Below are positions 30,174 to 41,664 of a DNA stretch of 64,000 bases, in pieces (position 1 is the first letter of the stretch; the number at the start of each line of letters is the position of its first letter). The notes below the pieces were generated by a model that ran no database searches, was not told where the DNA came from, and worked only from the letters and a program-made list of their open reading frames with translations. Source of the stretch: Amoebidium appalachense (taxonomy: Eukaryota > Ichthyosporea); NCBI GenBank assembly GCA_963693365.1, contig CAVNZM010000002.1:14012001-14076000 (forward strand), in the 5' to 3' direction. The translations under genes and the position numbers were made by a program.

Positions 30174-32916
30174 GTAGGAACACATGCCCCCCCCCCCTCC
30201 CCCCCCCCCCCCATTTCCTCCCTTCCCTTTGCCTTCACAACTTGTGGGCCCTGCTCCCTCTAATCGTAAGTGGTGAATGCGATCCAGATGCACATCGTAA
30301 CATATATACCTCCTCCCCCCCCCCCCCCTCCTTCTCCCCTCCCCCCCCCCCCCCTCCCCCTCCCCCCCCGCGGTTGAAATATCATCGGGGGTTTTTGAGG
30401 GACTCCCATCCATTTTTTTGGGCAACCCAAGCCATGCCAAATTTACAGGCATGTCAAAAAACAATCAATTAACTTTTTTTAAAAAAGGTTCTCATACATT
30501 ACTGTGCATATCTAGCAAAAAATCCAAGTAACCCAGATTTACACGACCCTATATAATTGAGCAGAGAAAGTCATTGCACAAAGTGTCCTTGTTCAAGAAT
30601 ATCTTGTGCCCTCCCCCCCCCCCCCCCCCCCCCCCCCCTCCCCCCCAACCCAACCCAACCCCCGACTGCCTGCTTTTTTCCGGTTTCCCATCCTTCCTTA
30701 CCCTGGCCCACGCGTGCCCCCTTCTAAGCCCCTTCTCCTATTTACTGTAGCCTGCGTGCACTTACCAAGCCTACCCCCCCCCCCCCCCCCCCGCCTCCCC
30801 CCCTCTCCCTCCCCCCCCCCCCCCCCTTCAGACACGTTGGACAACGAGTGCACGCTTGGCACGCACAGCTGTGCCCCCACTGCCACCTGCAGCAACACGG
30901 TCGGCACCTTCCCCTGCGCCTGCAACCCCGGCTACACCGGCACCGGCACAACATGTGCAGGTAGGAACACATCTTCCCGCTCCCCCTTCACCCCCCGTCC
31001 CCCTCCCTGTCTGCTTCACACTCAGTGACTACACACACACACTACAGGTTCGGGCCAAACCCGCAACTTACCTCCTCCCCCCCCCCTCCCCCCCCCCCTT
31101 CCCCCCCCCCCCCCACACACACACCTTACCAAATCACGATCAAACGTCTCGCTTGCTAACCCTATGTAACTCCATTTCATTCAATGGTGCTTCGAACTAT
31201 TGCTCCTTTTCTCAGCCCCCCCCAACCTTCCTTTTTCCATCTCCCCACTTTGGTCTCCTGGGCAGATAAGTCAATATGTCCCAATACCTCCCCTCCGCCT
31301 CTTCCCCCCCCCCCCCCCCCCCCCCCCCCCTCTCCCGCCCTTCCTCCCCCACCCATACCTCGAGGGTCCCCCGTTGCTTCCCAGGCATCAAACTTTCTCC
31401 CTTAAACCCCACACTTAACCCCCCCCCCCCCCCCCCAGACATCAACGAGTGCACGCTTGGCACGCACAGCTGCGCCCCCACTGCCACCTACAGCAACACG
31501 GTCGGCTCCTTCATCTGCGCCTGCAACCCCAGCTACACCGGCACCGGCACAACATGCACAGGTAGGAACACATGCCTCCCGCCCCCCTCCCCCCCCCTTC
31601 ACACACACATTCTTATTACATTTTTCTTCTTTTGGCTTGCACAACATCATGGCACCTAGTAAATTCAGGATGTGTAACTTCGTGGTTTGGTGAGTGGCAT
31701 TTTTACAGGTTCAGTGTTTTTCCTGAGGAATATTTCTAATATCCGTGGTCTATCCAAAAAAAAAAAAAAAAAAAAATGAAAAGCGATTCATGGTATTAGG
31801 CCCTGCTGCAAACGAGTGGGCCTAGATAGCCTGAAAGGAAAATTCGGTATTACTTTTCCGGATTCCAAGGACATTTTTGTGGCCCTAACCCCGGGGCCCA
31901 ATCATTTCACTCCTCATGCTTACCAACATATCCACCCCCACACAGTATCCAGCGGAACAGTTACTGCTGACGCCATAACCACCACAACTACAACTAATGC
32001 AGCTACCACAACTACTACTAATGTGGGCACCACCACCACTACTACTGCTCCAACCACCACCACACCACTTCTAATACAGCCACCACCACAACTATTACTA
32101 ATGCAGCCACCACAACTACAATTACTAATGCAGGTGGCACCACAACTACTACTACTAATGCAGCCACCACAACTACTACTACTAATGCAGCCACCACAAC
32201 TACTACTACTAATGCAGCCACCACAAACTACTACTACTAATGCAGCCACCACCACAATTAATCCTAAAGCAGCCACCACCACCACCGCTGCCCCAGCAAC
32301 CACCTTCCCCCTTTCCATCCAAGGCCCCTTCTCCACCACCCAACCATTCGCACTATACATGCGCAATGTGAACAGTCCAGGGGGTGAATGGGCCTCTCGG
32401 GCACGCACCGTTTACGCAAATTCGCTCAACGGAGCACAAGACGCCGGTTACTGTCTGGTGGCCAACATGCCGCAGACACAGGTGACTAAACTCTTTAACT
32501 GAAACCACCCACAATCATCCGTTATAATCAGCTACGATGGCGCTTCTACTTTAACGATCAAAGGACAGTTCGTACGGTGCCCTTATTTCCTCACGGCTCA
32601 AGAATGCGCCAAAACCGATTCCAAATATACCGGTAGTTTGTGCACCGTTGATTTTTCATACCCTGTTAAGGCTATAAACAAGACGTTTGTGTGCGATGGG
32701 AGCTCAAGTTTTGGTGGGGGGACCATGGACTGTATGGGAGAGACGGCGACATTTGGCGGGAAGCCGCGCAACACTTTGATTGGTCAATACGGGGTACCGG
32801 TAGTGTTCCGCGTAGCCAATCATACGTTCGATAAGGGGCAGAATGGGAACGGGTGGGTGGTGCACTCGTGTGATATGTTTCGTGGTGACTGGCTGCTTAC
32901 GGTTAGGGAGCAGTGA
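30050..32916 (+). CDS. EGF-repeat/Thr-rich secreted-type protein, defective frame or pseudogene
   Basis: Three phase 1-1 EGF-like exons (30050-30173, 30832-30960, 31439-31561) and a terminal exon (31946-32916) join in phase 1. Each EGF unit reads like D(I/T)NECTLGTHSCAPTATC, then NTVGSFTCACNPGYTGTGTTC. The terminal exon has a Thr/Asn/Ala-rich linker of 27-base units, then a Cys-containing domain (SGGEWASRARTVYANS-like start, ending DMFRGDWLLTVREQ) that I do not recognise. Defects: one extra base in EGF copy 1 (CCCGCAAC versus CAGCAAC), a lost Cys (TATY) in copy 3, an in-frame TGA at 32500-32502 and two opposite frame slips inside the linker. No signal-peptide exon was found. Likely extracellular or cell-surface if functional. 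Confidence 0.6.
30832..30960 (+). CDS. EGF-like exon copy 2, intact
   Basis: Reads DTLDNECTLGTHSCAPTATC followed by SNTVGTFPCACNPGYTGTG, with all six Cys and a two-codon insertion (LD) at the start. Phase 1 at both ends. Confidence 0.75.
31439..31561 (+). CDS. EGF-like exon copy 3, one Cys lost
   Basis: Reads DINECTLGTHSCAPTATY then SNTVGSFICACNPSYTGTG. The third Cys is Tyr (TAC) and a Gly is Ser, so the disulfide pattern is broken. DINEC is the calcium-binding EGF start. Confidence 0.7.
31946..32916 (+). CDS. Thr-rich linker plus unrecognised C-terminal domain
   Basis: The acceptor CACACAG precedes (G)TA TCC AGC, phase 1. Repeats of GCAGCCACCACAACTACTAC give Thr/Ala/Asn. Around 32060 one base is shifted and around 32225 shifted back, so the middle reads Leu/Gln/Pro (QPPQLLLLM) without a stop. 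The C-terminal part stays open after one TGA (32500-32502) to a TGA ending at 32916. It contains NKTFVCDGSSSFGGG and VVHSCDMFRGDWLL. Confidence 0.55.
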
Positions 32917-33310
32917 ATTGGTTTGAACATAACTCCGTGATGTGATATGATATGATACTGAGTGAATGAAACAAATGTTGACTCTATTCTTGTTGTTGTG
33001 CTTTTGTGAGAAGTTGTTCCCAAACGTTCTTGGAATTTTTCCGTGAAGCATGAAGGTACATAACACGGCTAGCTGGTTGTGATCAGGGATGGGGTGCCAA
33101 ATAAATCTGAAATCTAGATGCTTGTGTAATGTGAAGTATGTTTGAACCTGAGGACATAAAGAAAGGCTACGGAAATTGACCTTCTGATCCTTTTTCTAAT
33201 TCGTCAAAGAAAGAAGATTACGATATTCCTATAGAAGCAGTTGACTATAAAGCCAAACAAAAGGCAAAAAATGGAGTCATTTTGGTGGATCGAACGGTGA
33301 CATCGATAGT

Positions 33311-33388
<78 letters not shown>

Positions 33389-33391
33389 TTG

Positions 33392-33432
<41 letters not shown>

Positions 33433-33632
33433 CACCTTTGACTGCCACCTGCACACACTTTAGGGTTTAGGGTTTGTCCCACTCAAGTGCACAGCCCGCA
33501 TGGAACACTGTGAATGCATGCACATACCATAACCTGTGGAGGGGAGGCGGGGGGAATGGAGGGAGGGAGGGGGGGGGGGGGGGAGGGGGGGGGAAGAGGA
33601 GGGGAGGGAAGGGGGAGAAGCACTTGGAGTGT

Positions 33633-33663
<31 letters not shown>

Positions 33664-34394
33664 GGGGGGAAGGAAGGGGGTGCGGGGATTAGGCGCGCAA
33701 GGGGCAGTCATTGGTTTGTCCCCCCCCCCCCCCCCCCCCCTCTTCCCCCCTTCCCCCAGGAAGATAGATTCTTTTCTATAGCTGCCCTTTATGTTGTGAT
33801 CAACTCGGGGCAGACACATGAGGTCTACAGTGCGGTGATATCGAACCAAGTTGTTACAAAGCACGTTATGAATAATTTATCCACCTGTTGGTGTGTGTGG
33901 ACGTGTACATGTTACTCTTGCACGCGAGGTAGGAATATGATTGGACGAGAGATTTAACTTGACTTTCAGTTATTTGCCTGCTCAAACCTCACACTATACA
34001 TGTAGAACCGGTGAATACAGAAAGAGGTGTCTAGTAGTAAAATGCAATACATACAAAAGGTTGGGGATGATGTTTGGCGATCAAAAAGCCAGAGGGTAAT
34101 TACGGAGTCCATTCTTGCACAGAAAAACGAGACCGTGAAAGACAAAAAAAAAAATATCTAGTTGAATAATGCAATTTACGCGGACTCTTAAAGTGGGGAT
34201 AACACGAAAAATGCGATTCAGAAATCTGGCTGTACTGTAGTAGATGAATTTCTTTAAAATACAAGGAGTAAAACTGTTGCCCATTCAAAACCCAATGATA
34301 CTGTTGCAAAGCGTAATTTTCACAGCTAATTTTCAGAGTAAACGAAGGGATAACATAATCACTACCTAATGGCTAGTTGGAACATTTAGCTAAT
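32917..34394. other. Convergent intergenic region
   Basis: Between the 3' ends of the EGF/Thr-rich gene (+) and the beta-helix gene (-). It contains poly-C/poly-A (33310-33386), a CA tract (33394-33430), TTTAGGGTTTAGGG at about 33460 and G-rich/GT tracts (33540-33675). No convincing exon seen. Confidence 0.5.
33100..33105 (+). terminator. Possible poly(A) signal AATAAA
   Basis: 184 bases after the stop of the EGF/Thr-rich gene. Confidence 0.4.
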
Positions 34395-35124
34395 TTACAC
34401 GAAGACCATTTTTCTCTTTTTCCACCCCGATTCATACAAGAAACCATCATTCGTGCGCATAAGCGTCGGGTCGTCATCCAATTTCGTTTTCGTTTCCGGT
34501 GCCATTAACCGAATCAACAAATCTTCACCGGTAAGACCCCGATTACCCGAAAATTCGGTCGATTCTTCGACAGTAAGAATAGCATTGTCCGACCACCCTT
34601 GCATAGTATCCCACACTGCAGCCCCCTTATCCGCCGTGTTTCCTTCAAATTTACCGGAAATCGTCACACGCCCCCCTGGAGAAGCCGATTGTTTGCGATT
34701 GCACCAGCACGATCGCCATGGCATGAATTTTCAATGAAATCACCATTTATGTTGACGGTTCCCTTTATCCATTTCAGCCATATTGCACCCCCACGCGCAC
34801 CCTCGAACTCACCTGTGACTACATGTGGCCGCAGCTCTACACTGTTGCCGCGGAATTCCGTTTTATCGACAACCAAATTTCCCGTTTTTTCGATCATTTC
34901 CCAAAACATGGCACCTCCACTCTGGCAGCGGTTGTTGATAAATCGCGAATTGGTGATCTGGGGTGCACGTGGGGGGGATGGAGGGGGAGGGGGGTTGTGG
35001 GTTTATTTTGGGCTTCACGTCTGACTAAGTCGACTAACAGCAATCAGAATCCTTTATGATCTACTTCCACAAGCTCGAAACCTTTCAACCCGGTAGCAGC
35101 CAAAAGAGACGGACTGAGATCATG

Positions 35125-35195
<71 letters not shown>

Positions 35196-36368
35196 TATGT
35201 GTGTGTGTATATGTGTGTATGTGTGTGTGTGTGTGTGTGTGGGGGGGGGGGGGGCTGTGGGTGGGTGGGGGTGGGTGGGGGGAGAGCCGTGTGCGTGCGC
35301 AAGTGTGTGTTGAGAGGTGAGGAGGAGGTTGAGGTGTGTGTGGGTGCGTGGGTTGGGCGGGGGGGGGGGGGGGGGGGGGGGAGGGGGGGAGGGGGGAGGA
35401 GGGGGCAAGTGGGAGGGGAGGGGAGGGGGGGGAATGGGAGGGGGGAGGGGGAAGGGTGTCCGTGAACAGAAGGATTGAAGAGAAAGCTGTGGAAAGCACC
35501 CGAGGAGAAAAGCTTCAAGAGCGAGAGCTTGATATGAGGTCGGGCCTGGACAGGGTGTGTGTGTGTGTGTGTGTATGAACATGCATGTGTGCAAGGAATA
35601 AAGCTCGAAACCAAAATGAAAGGGGGAGGAGAGTGTATTGGATTCTCACCCTGATGGTGCCTGAGACGATATTCCCACCGAAAGCAGACCCCTCACCATG
35701 CCAGAAAGTATGTTCGTTTTGCGCAAATTCACAGTTGTCAACATTTATGTTGGCGTCCTCAGGAACGAACCGAACCCACACGGCGCCGCTCCCGTCGTAC
35801 ATTTCGTAAGATTCTGTGTCTACGCGATTTTTGGTGAACTTGCTGTTTCTGATCTCAATATTCCCGGCTTTTTCGATCCAGAAAACCGAACCCCCGCGGG
35901 CGTCAACTCGAAACCCTGAAAAATTGCAATCTTTCACATACAAATCCGTGGATTCCGGGGTGGCAGGGTATTTTTCGATCACGTAATCTGTCCCTAGCTC
36001 TTTGGTCCGAATGACAGAGCTGAAACCAGAACCCTCTTTCCTCCGAAAGTTCAAACCTTCTAACGAAATTCGCGTTTTGTCACCGGAAACCCGGAAAATC
36101 CCGCCTGCCTTCATATTCATGCTCGAGAATATCGTCGGTTTTTGCCCCTTTACACCGGTTTTTGCACTGCAATCCAAACTCCGGAACGTCAGGCTGTTTG
36201 CAATTGATATCTCATTTGTGACGGTCGTGCTGTTCAAAACATAAATCACCGATCCTGGATCTGCAATCGCAACTGCCGATTGCAGATCGGGGTAGCAGGA
36301 TTGGTTAGTGGCGATAACCGCGCACGTGCATGGCTCAAATGCTCCCGAGGTGGCGATGGCAGTCGGCC
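34395..36368 (-). CDS. Parallel beta-helix-like protein, last two exons
   Basis: Two exons, 36368-35650 and 34957-34395, join in phase 0 (ATC AGG|GTGAGA to CCCAG|ATCACC). The first starts with a Cys-containing segment (FEPCTCAVIATNQSCYPDLQ), followed by repeated short strands with N/G/F turns (DCNFSGFRV...GGSVFWIEKAGNIEIRNSKFTKNRV; TNSRFINN; TEFRGNSVEL; GTVNINGDFIENSC). This pattern is typical of right-handed beta-helix (pectin-lyase-like) surface proteins. In exon 2 the frame breaks in a G6 run (34671-34676 region), where one extra G would give LLQGGRVTISGKFEGN and continue to the stop at 34395. At least one upstream exon, probably with the signal sequence, is missing. Function unknown. Confidence 0.65.
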
Positions 36369-36574
36369 CTGCTTTTTTTTTTAGTTTTTGTTTTGGAGGG
36401 GGGGGCGGAGGGTGGGGGGAAGGAAGGGGAGTGAGGGGAAAGGAGGTGGTGGGGGGAGGGGGGATAGGAGGAAGAAGGGGGGAGGGGGTTTAAGACATGA
36501 ATGGAGAAACGTTAAGTACCGGCAAGGGGAAGGGGGGGGGGACGGGGGTGGGAGGGGGAGTGAAAGTTGAGGGT

Positions 36575-36609
<35 letters not shown>

Positions 36610-36718
36610 ACAGGTTGGTTTGTTTTCAACGAATCACCTCGTAAAACTGGTAGCCGAAATGTATGCGATGTAAACTGGAAAGAGAAAGATCTAAGAACAA
36701 GTAGGATATAGGAGAAAG

Positions 36719-36760
<42 letters not shown>

Positions 36761-37014
36761 AGCCAAAAAAAAACTCACACACGCACACTCACACGCACAC
36801 ACACTCACATGCAGGCACACACACCACGTTCACATTGCCAGAGACACTTGAAAAAACAATATGACCTACCCATGGATCTTATACCTTCCCCCCCCCTTAT
36901 CCATTCTCTCCCCCTCAACCTCTTTCTCCACAATCCCCTCAATCACTCAACCTTCCAACCTAATTCCTCTCCAGCCCCTCCCCCCTCCCTTCCCCTTCCG
37001 CCCCCTGCCCCGTA

Positions 37015-37092
<78 letters not shown>

Positions 37093-37160
37093 CACTGTCC
37101 TCCCCCCCCCCCCCCCCCCCCCCCCCCTTCCCCCCCTCTCCCCGTCCCGGAAGTGAAGAC
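36369..37160. other. Upstream intron or flank rich in simple repeats
   Basis: Poly-G (36576-36607), poly-C (36719-36758), CA patches and (AG)34 at 37021-37088. No coding signal seen. If the beta-helix gene extends upstream, this is its intron. Confidence 0.5.
37021..37088. repeat. (AG)n microsatellite
   Basis: About 34 pure AG units followed by poly-C. Confidence 0.97.
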
Positions 37161-37167
37161 ACAGTAT

Positions 37168-37425
37168 GTAACCTCTTCGGGCCGGCACTTATTGATTTGG
37201 CCGGCAGCGGGCCAGCTCTAAACAGCTGCCAGTAAATATCTCTATTGCTGCTCAAAATCGACAGAAAAAGCTCAATTAATTTGTAAAAATCGACAAATAT
37301 ATGTCTTACCTACATATGTTTCTAAGAGGGCTTTGGGGAAATAACATTATTTCGTATCATTTTTTTATCTGTTTCGTGTTTCTGAAGTAACTGTCTAGGA
37401 AAACTTGCCGGTTTGAACAGGTTAA
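37168..37425. mobile_element. Second copy of the piggyBac-like MITE family, about 258 bp
   Basis: Left end GTAACCTCTTCGGGCCGGCA corresponds to TTAACCTCTTGAGGCCCGGA of the 10130 copy; the right end is GAACAGGTTAA. Shared interior: TTGATTTGG, CTCTATTGC, CTCAAAATCGA, GTCTTACCTACATA. It is shorter and its left TTAA has mutated to GTAA. Confidence 0.65.
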
Positions 37426-38041
37426 AAAAACATGATGCTACGAAAAGCCTAAGCACCGTATCATAAAGAGTATTTAGGTTCCAAACCTGGTGTTGCCGGT
37501 GCATTTCTGGTGGTCTGGACAGCTTTTGCCGGAAAATTTCCGACTTTGGTTGTTTGCCCATATATGGTCTGTTCGGCCTGCTGCTGATTGGTTGTCGCGT
37601 CTGATGATTGACTGAAGAGGACCACCGGCACCTGTGCACGTGTACCGTGAGTGCTTCTATCGAGGTTACGAGCTAATGAAGAAATGGGGTGTTGATTACG
37701 TGGCAACCCTTGAAAGAAAATGAATGACAAAAAGAAAATCGCAAACCTTCTAAACAGAAAAGGTTAGGGGAAATCTTGCACTGTCGGAAACAACTCTCTC
37801 GGACACCGAGACACTGTCTTTACTGAACGATTTTTTTCTGCGCCTTGTCCAAAGTTCACTCTATTAGGGTGGTATATTGACGTGTGTGCTGCTTTGTTTG
37901 CTCGTGCCCCTACACACGTGTCTGTTGTGTGCTTGGTATTGGTATCGCAGTGTGTGTGTGCTTGTGAGCTGGGGTGTGAGCGGACGCGTGTGTGCATGTG
38001 CATTTTCGTGTGCTCGTGTGCCCCCGTGCCTGTGCACTAGC

Positions 38042-38102
<61 letters not shown>

Positions 38103-38222
38103 CGCGCGTGCGTGCGCGCGCGTGTGTGTGTGCACGTATATGTGTTCAGCATATTGGGCATATCGTTGCCTGTCTCACGGTGTGCTACTGCAACAATGTG
38201 CGTGCGCGCCCGTGTGCGCCTT

Positions 38223-38254
<32 letters not shown>

Positions 38255-38409
38255 CCCGCGCGCGCGCGCGCGGGCCTGTGTGTTTTTGCATGCGTGTGTT
38301 TGACACTGTGCGTGTGTGTGGTGCGTGCATGGGTATGTGCATGGGTGTGTGTGGGTGTGTGCCGGTGCATGGGTGCGTGTGATGTTGCGTGCGTGTGGTT
38401 GCGTACGGT

Positions 38410-38459
<50 letters not shown>

Positions 38460-38560
38460 CATGTATGTGTGTGTGTGTGTATGTGTATGTGTGTGTGTAT
38501 GCGTGCGTGTGTGTGTGTGTGTGTGTGTGCACGCGCGGGTGCACGTGCGCACGTGTGCCC
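38042..38560. repeat. (GT)n-rich region
   Basis: GT runs at about 38042-38094 and 38411-38458 joined by GTGCGT and CGCGCG variants. No gene seen. Confidence 0.9.
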
Positions 38561-38660
38561 ACAGGTGTGTGTCACATTGCAGTAGCTTTAGTGCACTTGA
38601 TACAAGAGCGGGTGTGCAGAGGTGACAGGTGTGCGGCAGGGGTAGGAAAGGGAGTCTTAC

Positions 38661-38761
38661 CGCGATGGCTGTTGCAACGGCTGCCAACAGAACGGCAGCT
38701 GCGGCCAAAATGAGCACACGGCGGTATTTGTGCGGCAGTGGTTTGGTTCCAGCATCCTCCC
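38661..38761 (-). CDS. Possible exon encoding a membrane anchor
   Basis: On the minus strand, between an acceptor-like GTAGCAG and the donor GCG|GTAAGAC, the frame reads EDAGTKPLPHKYRR followed by VLILAAAAVLLAAVATAIA. This is a basic patch then a 19-residue hydrophobic segment, as in a type II anchor or signal sequence. It could be an upstream exon of the beta-helix gene, but its phase (0) does not fit the acceptor at 36368, so another exon would be needed. Confidence 0.35.
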
Positions 38762-41560
38762 CTGCTACTCACTAGTTTAGTTTACGCCTCTTAAACATTT
38801 GCGTACACTACTCACGGATTTGTGCTTGTCGGGCAGTTTTTGATGATAAAATGATAATAATCTTTATCATAGAGAGAGGACTGGGCCGGGATATTATGCG
38901 TCGTGTCTGGGCTGAGCGTGCACAATCGTGCCAAGGCTCGTGTACACCAAGGCCTAGAAGGTTAGTGCAGCGCAAGCAGACTATGCAGCACGCCATGGAT
39001 ATATAATGTTATGGGGATGTGTGAAAGGAAACAATGAGCTGAGAACAATGAGGGTTGGTGGGGGATCACACGGCAGATTTGAAAACATTTCTAGTCCTTG
39101 TGCTCGAACATGCAAATTCAGAGTACCGTTTATCAGAAAACTGGATGCAAGCCTATATATGTAAGAAATAATGAATGTCAGTGGCATATCGTCTATACAT
39201 TTAAGGAATAAAATTTGCCATTAAAAAAAAGACATGCTGAATCCAAGGAAGCGACAAAAGCACCTGTTAACACCATGCCAAGTCATTCCTCATGATTACC
39301 TGGGCTAGAGGCAATGATATTGGTGCACGTGGTCGTGTGCGTTTCGCCGTCGACGTCAGCAGACATCTTCACCATCACACCAACCATGTGCACGTGTATG
39401 TGTTACGTTCTTGTTTTTCGGTGTTGAAGCTTAGAAGTCCAGGTGGAGACTATTGTTTTGGCGAAAACCAGCCAGATAAAACTCACGAAAAAATCAGTTT
39501 CACGTAGACTAATAAGGTTTTGGCGGGGTAGTTCCGGATTAAATCTGGACTGCGTTTTGTTTGTTTGTGGCTCACAGGAGATGCATGGTGCAACCCGTAC
39601 ATGTGCCTGTTGGAATCCGTATTCGTGAAGAAGCCAGTTTGGCCAACGTTTGCTTCTTGCGGGTCCTGCAGCCTATCACATCAACACACGTACTGAATGC
39701 AGTCTCTGAGACTTAGATCATCACAAGTATTTATTCATCTTATTGGGGCTGGTGATTGGCCGGAACACAAGTAGATGAACCAATCAAAAACCAACGAGAA
39801 TAAAATTGTGAGAAAGAAATGGGTTCACGTTTTTAAGTGGATATGTGTAGCGCTAGGATGGAAGCTAGAGAGTGTAAGTGTGGAAAGTCAGGAAGGGGAA
39901 GGAAAGACACGAAGTTGGCATGGTATAGAACTGAAGGCAACATGCCTGTCGATTCGTCTTTATAGTTGTGTTTGTGACTGGGAGGATCGTGACTTAGCGG
40001 ATTCCTGATGTATATGCCTGACCGTGATCTGGAGTGACTGATGACTAGTATATCTCTCAACTATCTCTATGCAAGTATATCTGCATCACAAAATGCCTGC
40101 CGTCTAATGATTGGCGCCAGTGGCGCCAGCTGGCCCAGCATGAAAAGGCCCTGATACACTGAAATAAATACTCTGCTATTTAGGTAGAAGGCCTTGCAAA
40201 GGCTTGCATGTGCACCATGGCACATGTTCAGGGTACTGCAGCTGCCGTACATGTATAGTTGCATGTGTTCAGAATATACTCAATACGTAAGGGTGCATTT
40301 ATTTGCGCGAGCAATATGCATGCACATGCATATGTGCGTTTGTGGACGACTCGCTTGATCAATTGCACACTGCACGGGAATGATGTACACAAGGGGCGAT
40401 TGCGGCCCTCGCGATCGCCTAAATATGCACATGTGTGTGTTGCCATGTACCATAGCACGCCTTGCAAGGCTTGCATGTATCATACGCCGTGCACGTGGAC
40501 TAATAATCATGACCGGCCGAGGCTCGCGCCTCGATCGCTCAGGCCGGATCATGCATCATATCCCCGACATCACGGCAGTCAGCAGCGTAGCGGCTCCGCA
40601 GGAAAATTTAAAAGACACATGAACAGGCAGACCTTCAACAAGTCAAGTGAACTAAGGCCTATATACTCTCAGAGACATATGAGTTTCAGATTTCCCACAC
40701 CTTTTAATATGAGTAGATACCCTGCATTTGCCACCGTGGTGCGCGAAGTACCAATCACAGCTGCTCACTCCTCTCAGCCAATCAGAAGGCGCTAATGCAA
40801 CCGCGCCGCTGCGAGACCCCGTGAGAGTCGGGTCGGACTCGTCGTCTCGAACCAGCAGGTTGATTCGGAGTCGAGAAATCAAAAGGAAATGCATTACTAT
40901 TACACCTACACCACGTACATCAGTGCAACAAGAATACAAATTTTGGGTGTAGAAGTAGCAGAAATAACATGAAAACAATAATTAGAGCTGATTACGATAT
41001 CTACAACAAAGAATTGTTTTTATGGTACATGTACATCTTTTTCGATTCGGTTCGTCCTGTGTTTCTAATTTTCGATTCAGATAAACTCTGACTCGGCTCG
41101 AGAAAGGATACATCCAAGGCCGTGACAGTGTTTGGGAGTTTTACGTGAAAGAGAGCGGGTAAAAGCTACTAATATAAATACGTGATCACGAATAATAATG
41201 TGCTGAATCGCTTGATTTTGAAATTATAACTTCTTTCAATATGAACATCGATTATGTAATGACCTTATGGAGAAGTGTTGTACACATAGGTTGATGTCAC
41301 CAGGCCCTCCGACCTGTCAAAACTTTTGATTAGTATTGGCATCTAAAGAGCATGATAAATTGTCGTATTACATATTACAAATCCATAACATCCTGTCAAA
41401 TCTTAGATACAAACTAAATAGTCCAACTTTAACAGCTTAAACTAACGGTGTTGAGGAAAAGGTGCTAAAAAGGATCGCTTTCGCGGGTTTCTATTGGTTT
41501 CGTCAAGAGGAGTGTCAATTTTTTACCTTCCTAAAAAGGCACCTGGTTCTAATTACTGTG
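38762..41560. other. Gene-poor interval
   Basis: Balanced composition and no long simple repeats. The longest open frame (40259-40795) has no recognisable motif. GCCTTGCAA(A)GGCTTGCATG occurs twice, near 40191 and 40459, each next to a CATG/CCATGG-rich palindromic patch. Nothing else supported. Confidence 0.5.
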
Positions 41561-41568
41561 TCTTCGAC

Positions 41569-41576
41569 TATAAAAA
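41569..41576 (+). promoter_or_regulatory. TATA box of the coactosin-like gene
   Basis: TATAAAAA 89 bases before the start codon, in non-repetitive sequence; a transcript start near 41600 would be expected. Confidence 0.65.
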
Positions 41577-41664
41577 CGTCTTCTTGCCGTTGTCTGACCT
41601 TCAGCCTCTAACCCTTTTACATACGTTGTTTCGTTTTTGCCCTGTGGGTATAACAAAGTAGAAG

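Noticed and set aside
32482-32530. A ~49-base intron removing the TGA at 32500
   Set aside because: CAG|GTGACT to TAATCAG| would join in the wrong phase to the downstream open frame.
33455-33475. TTTAGGGTTTAGGG as an interstitial telomere
   Set aside because: Only two units; too short to mean more than chance.
40259-40795. 178-codon plus-strand frame
   Set aside because: No motif, no splice context and biased composition; not supported as a gene.
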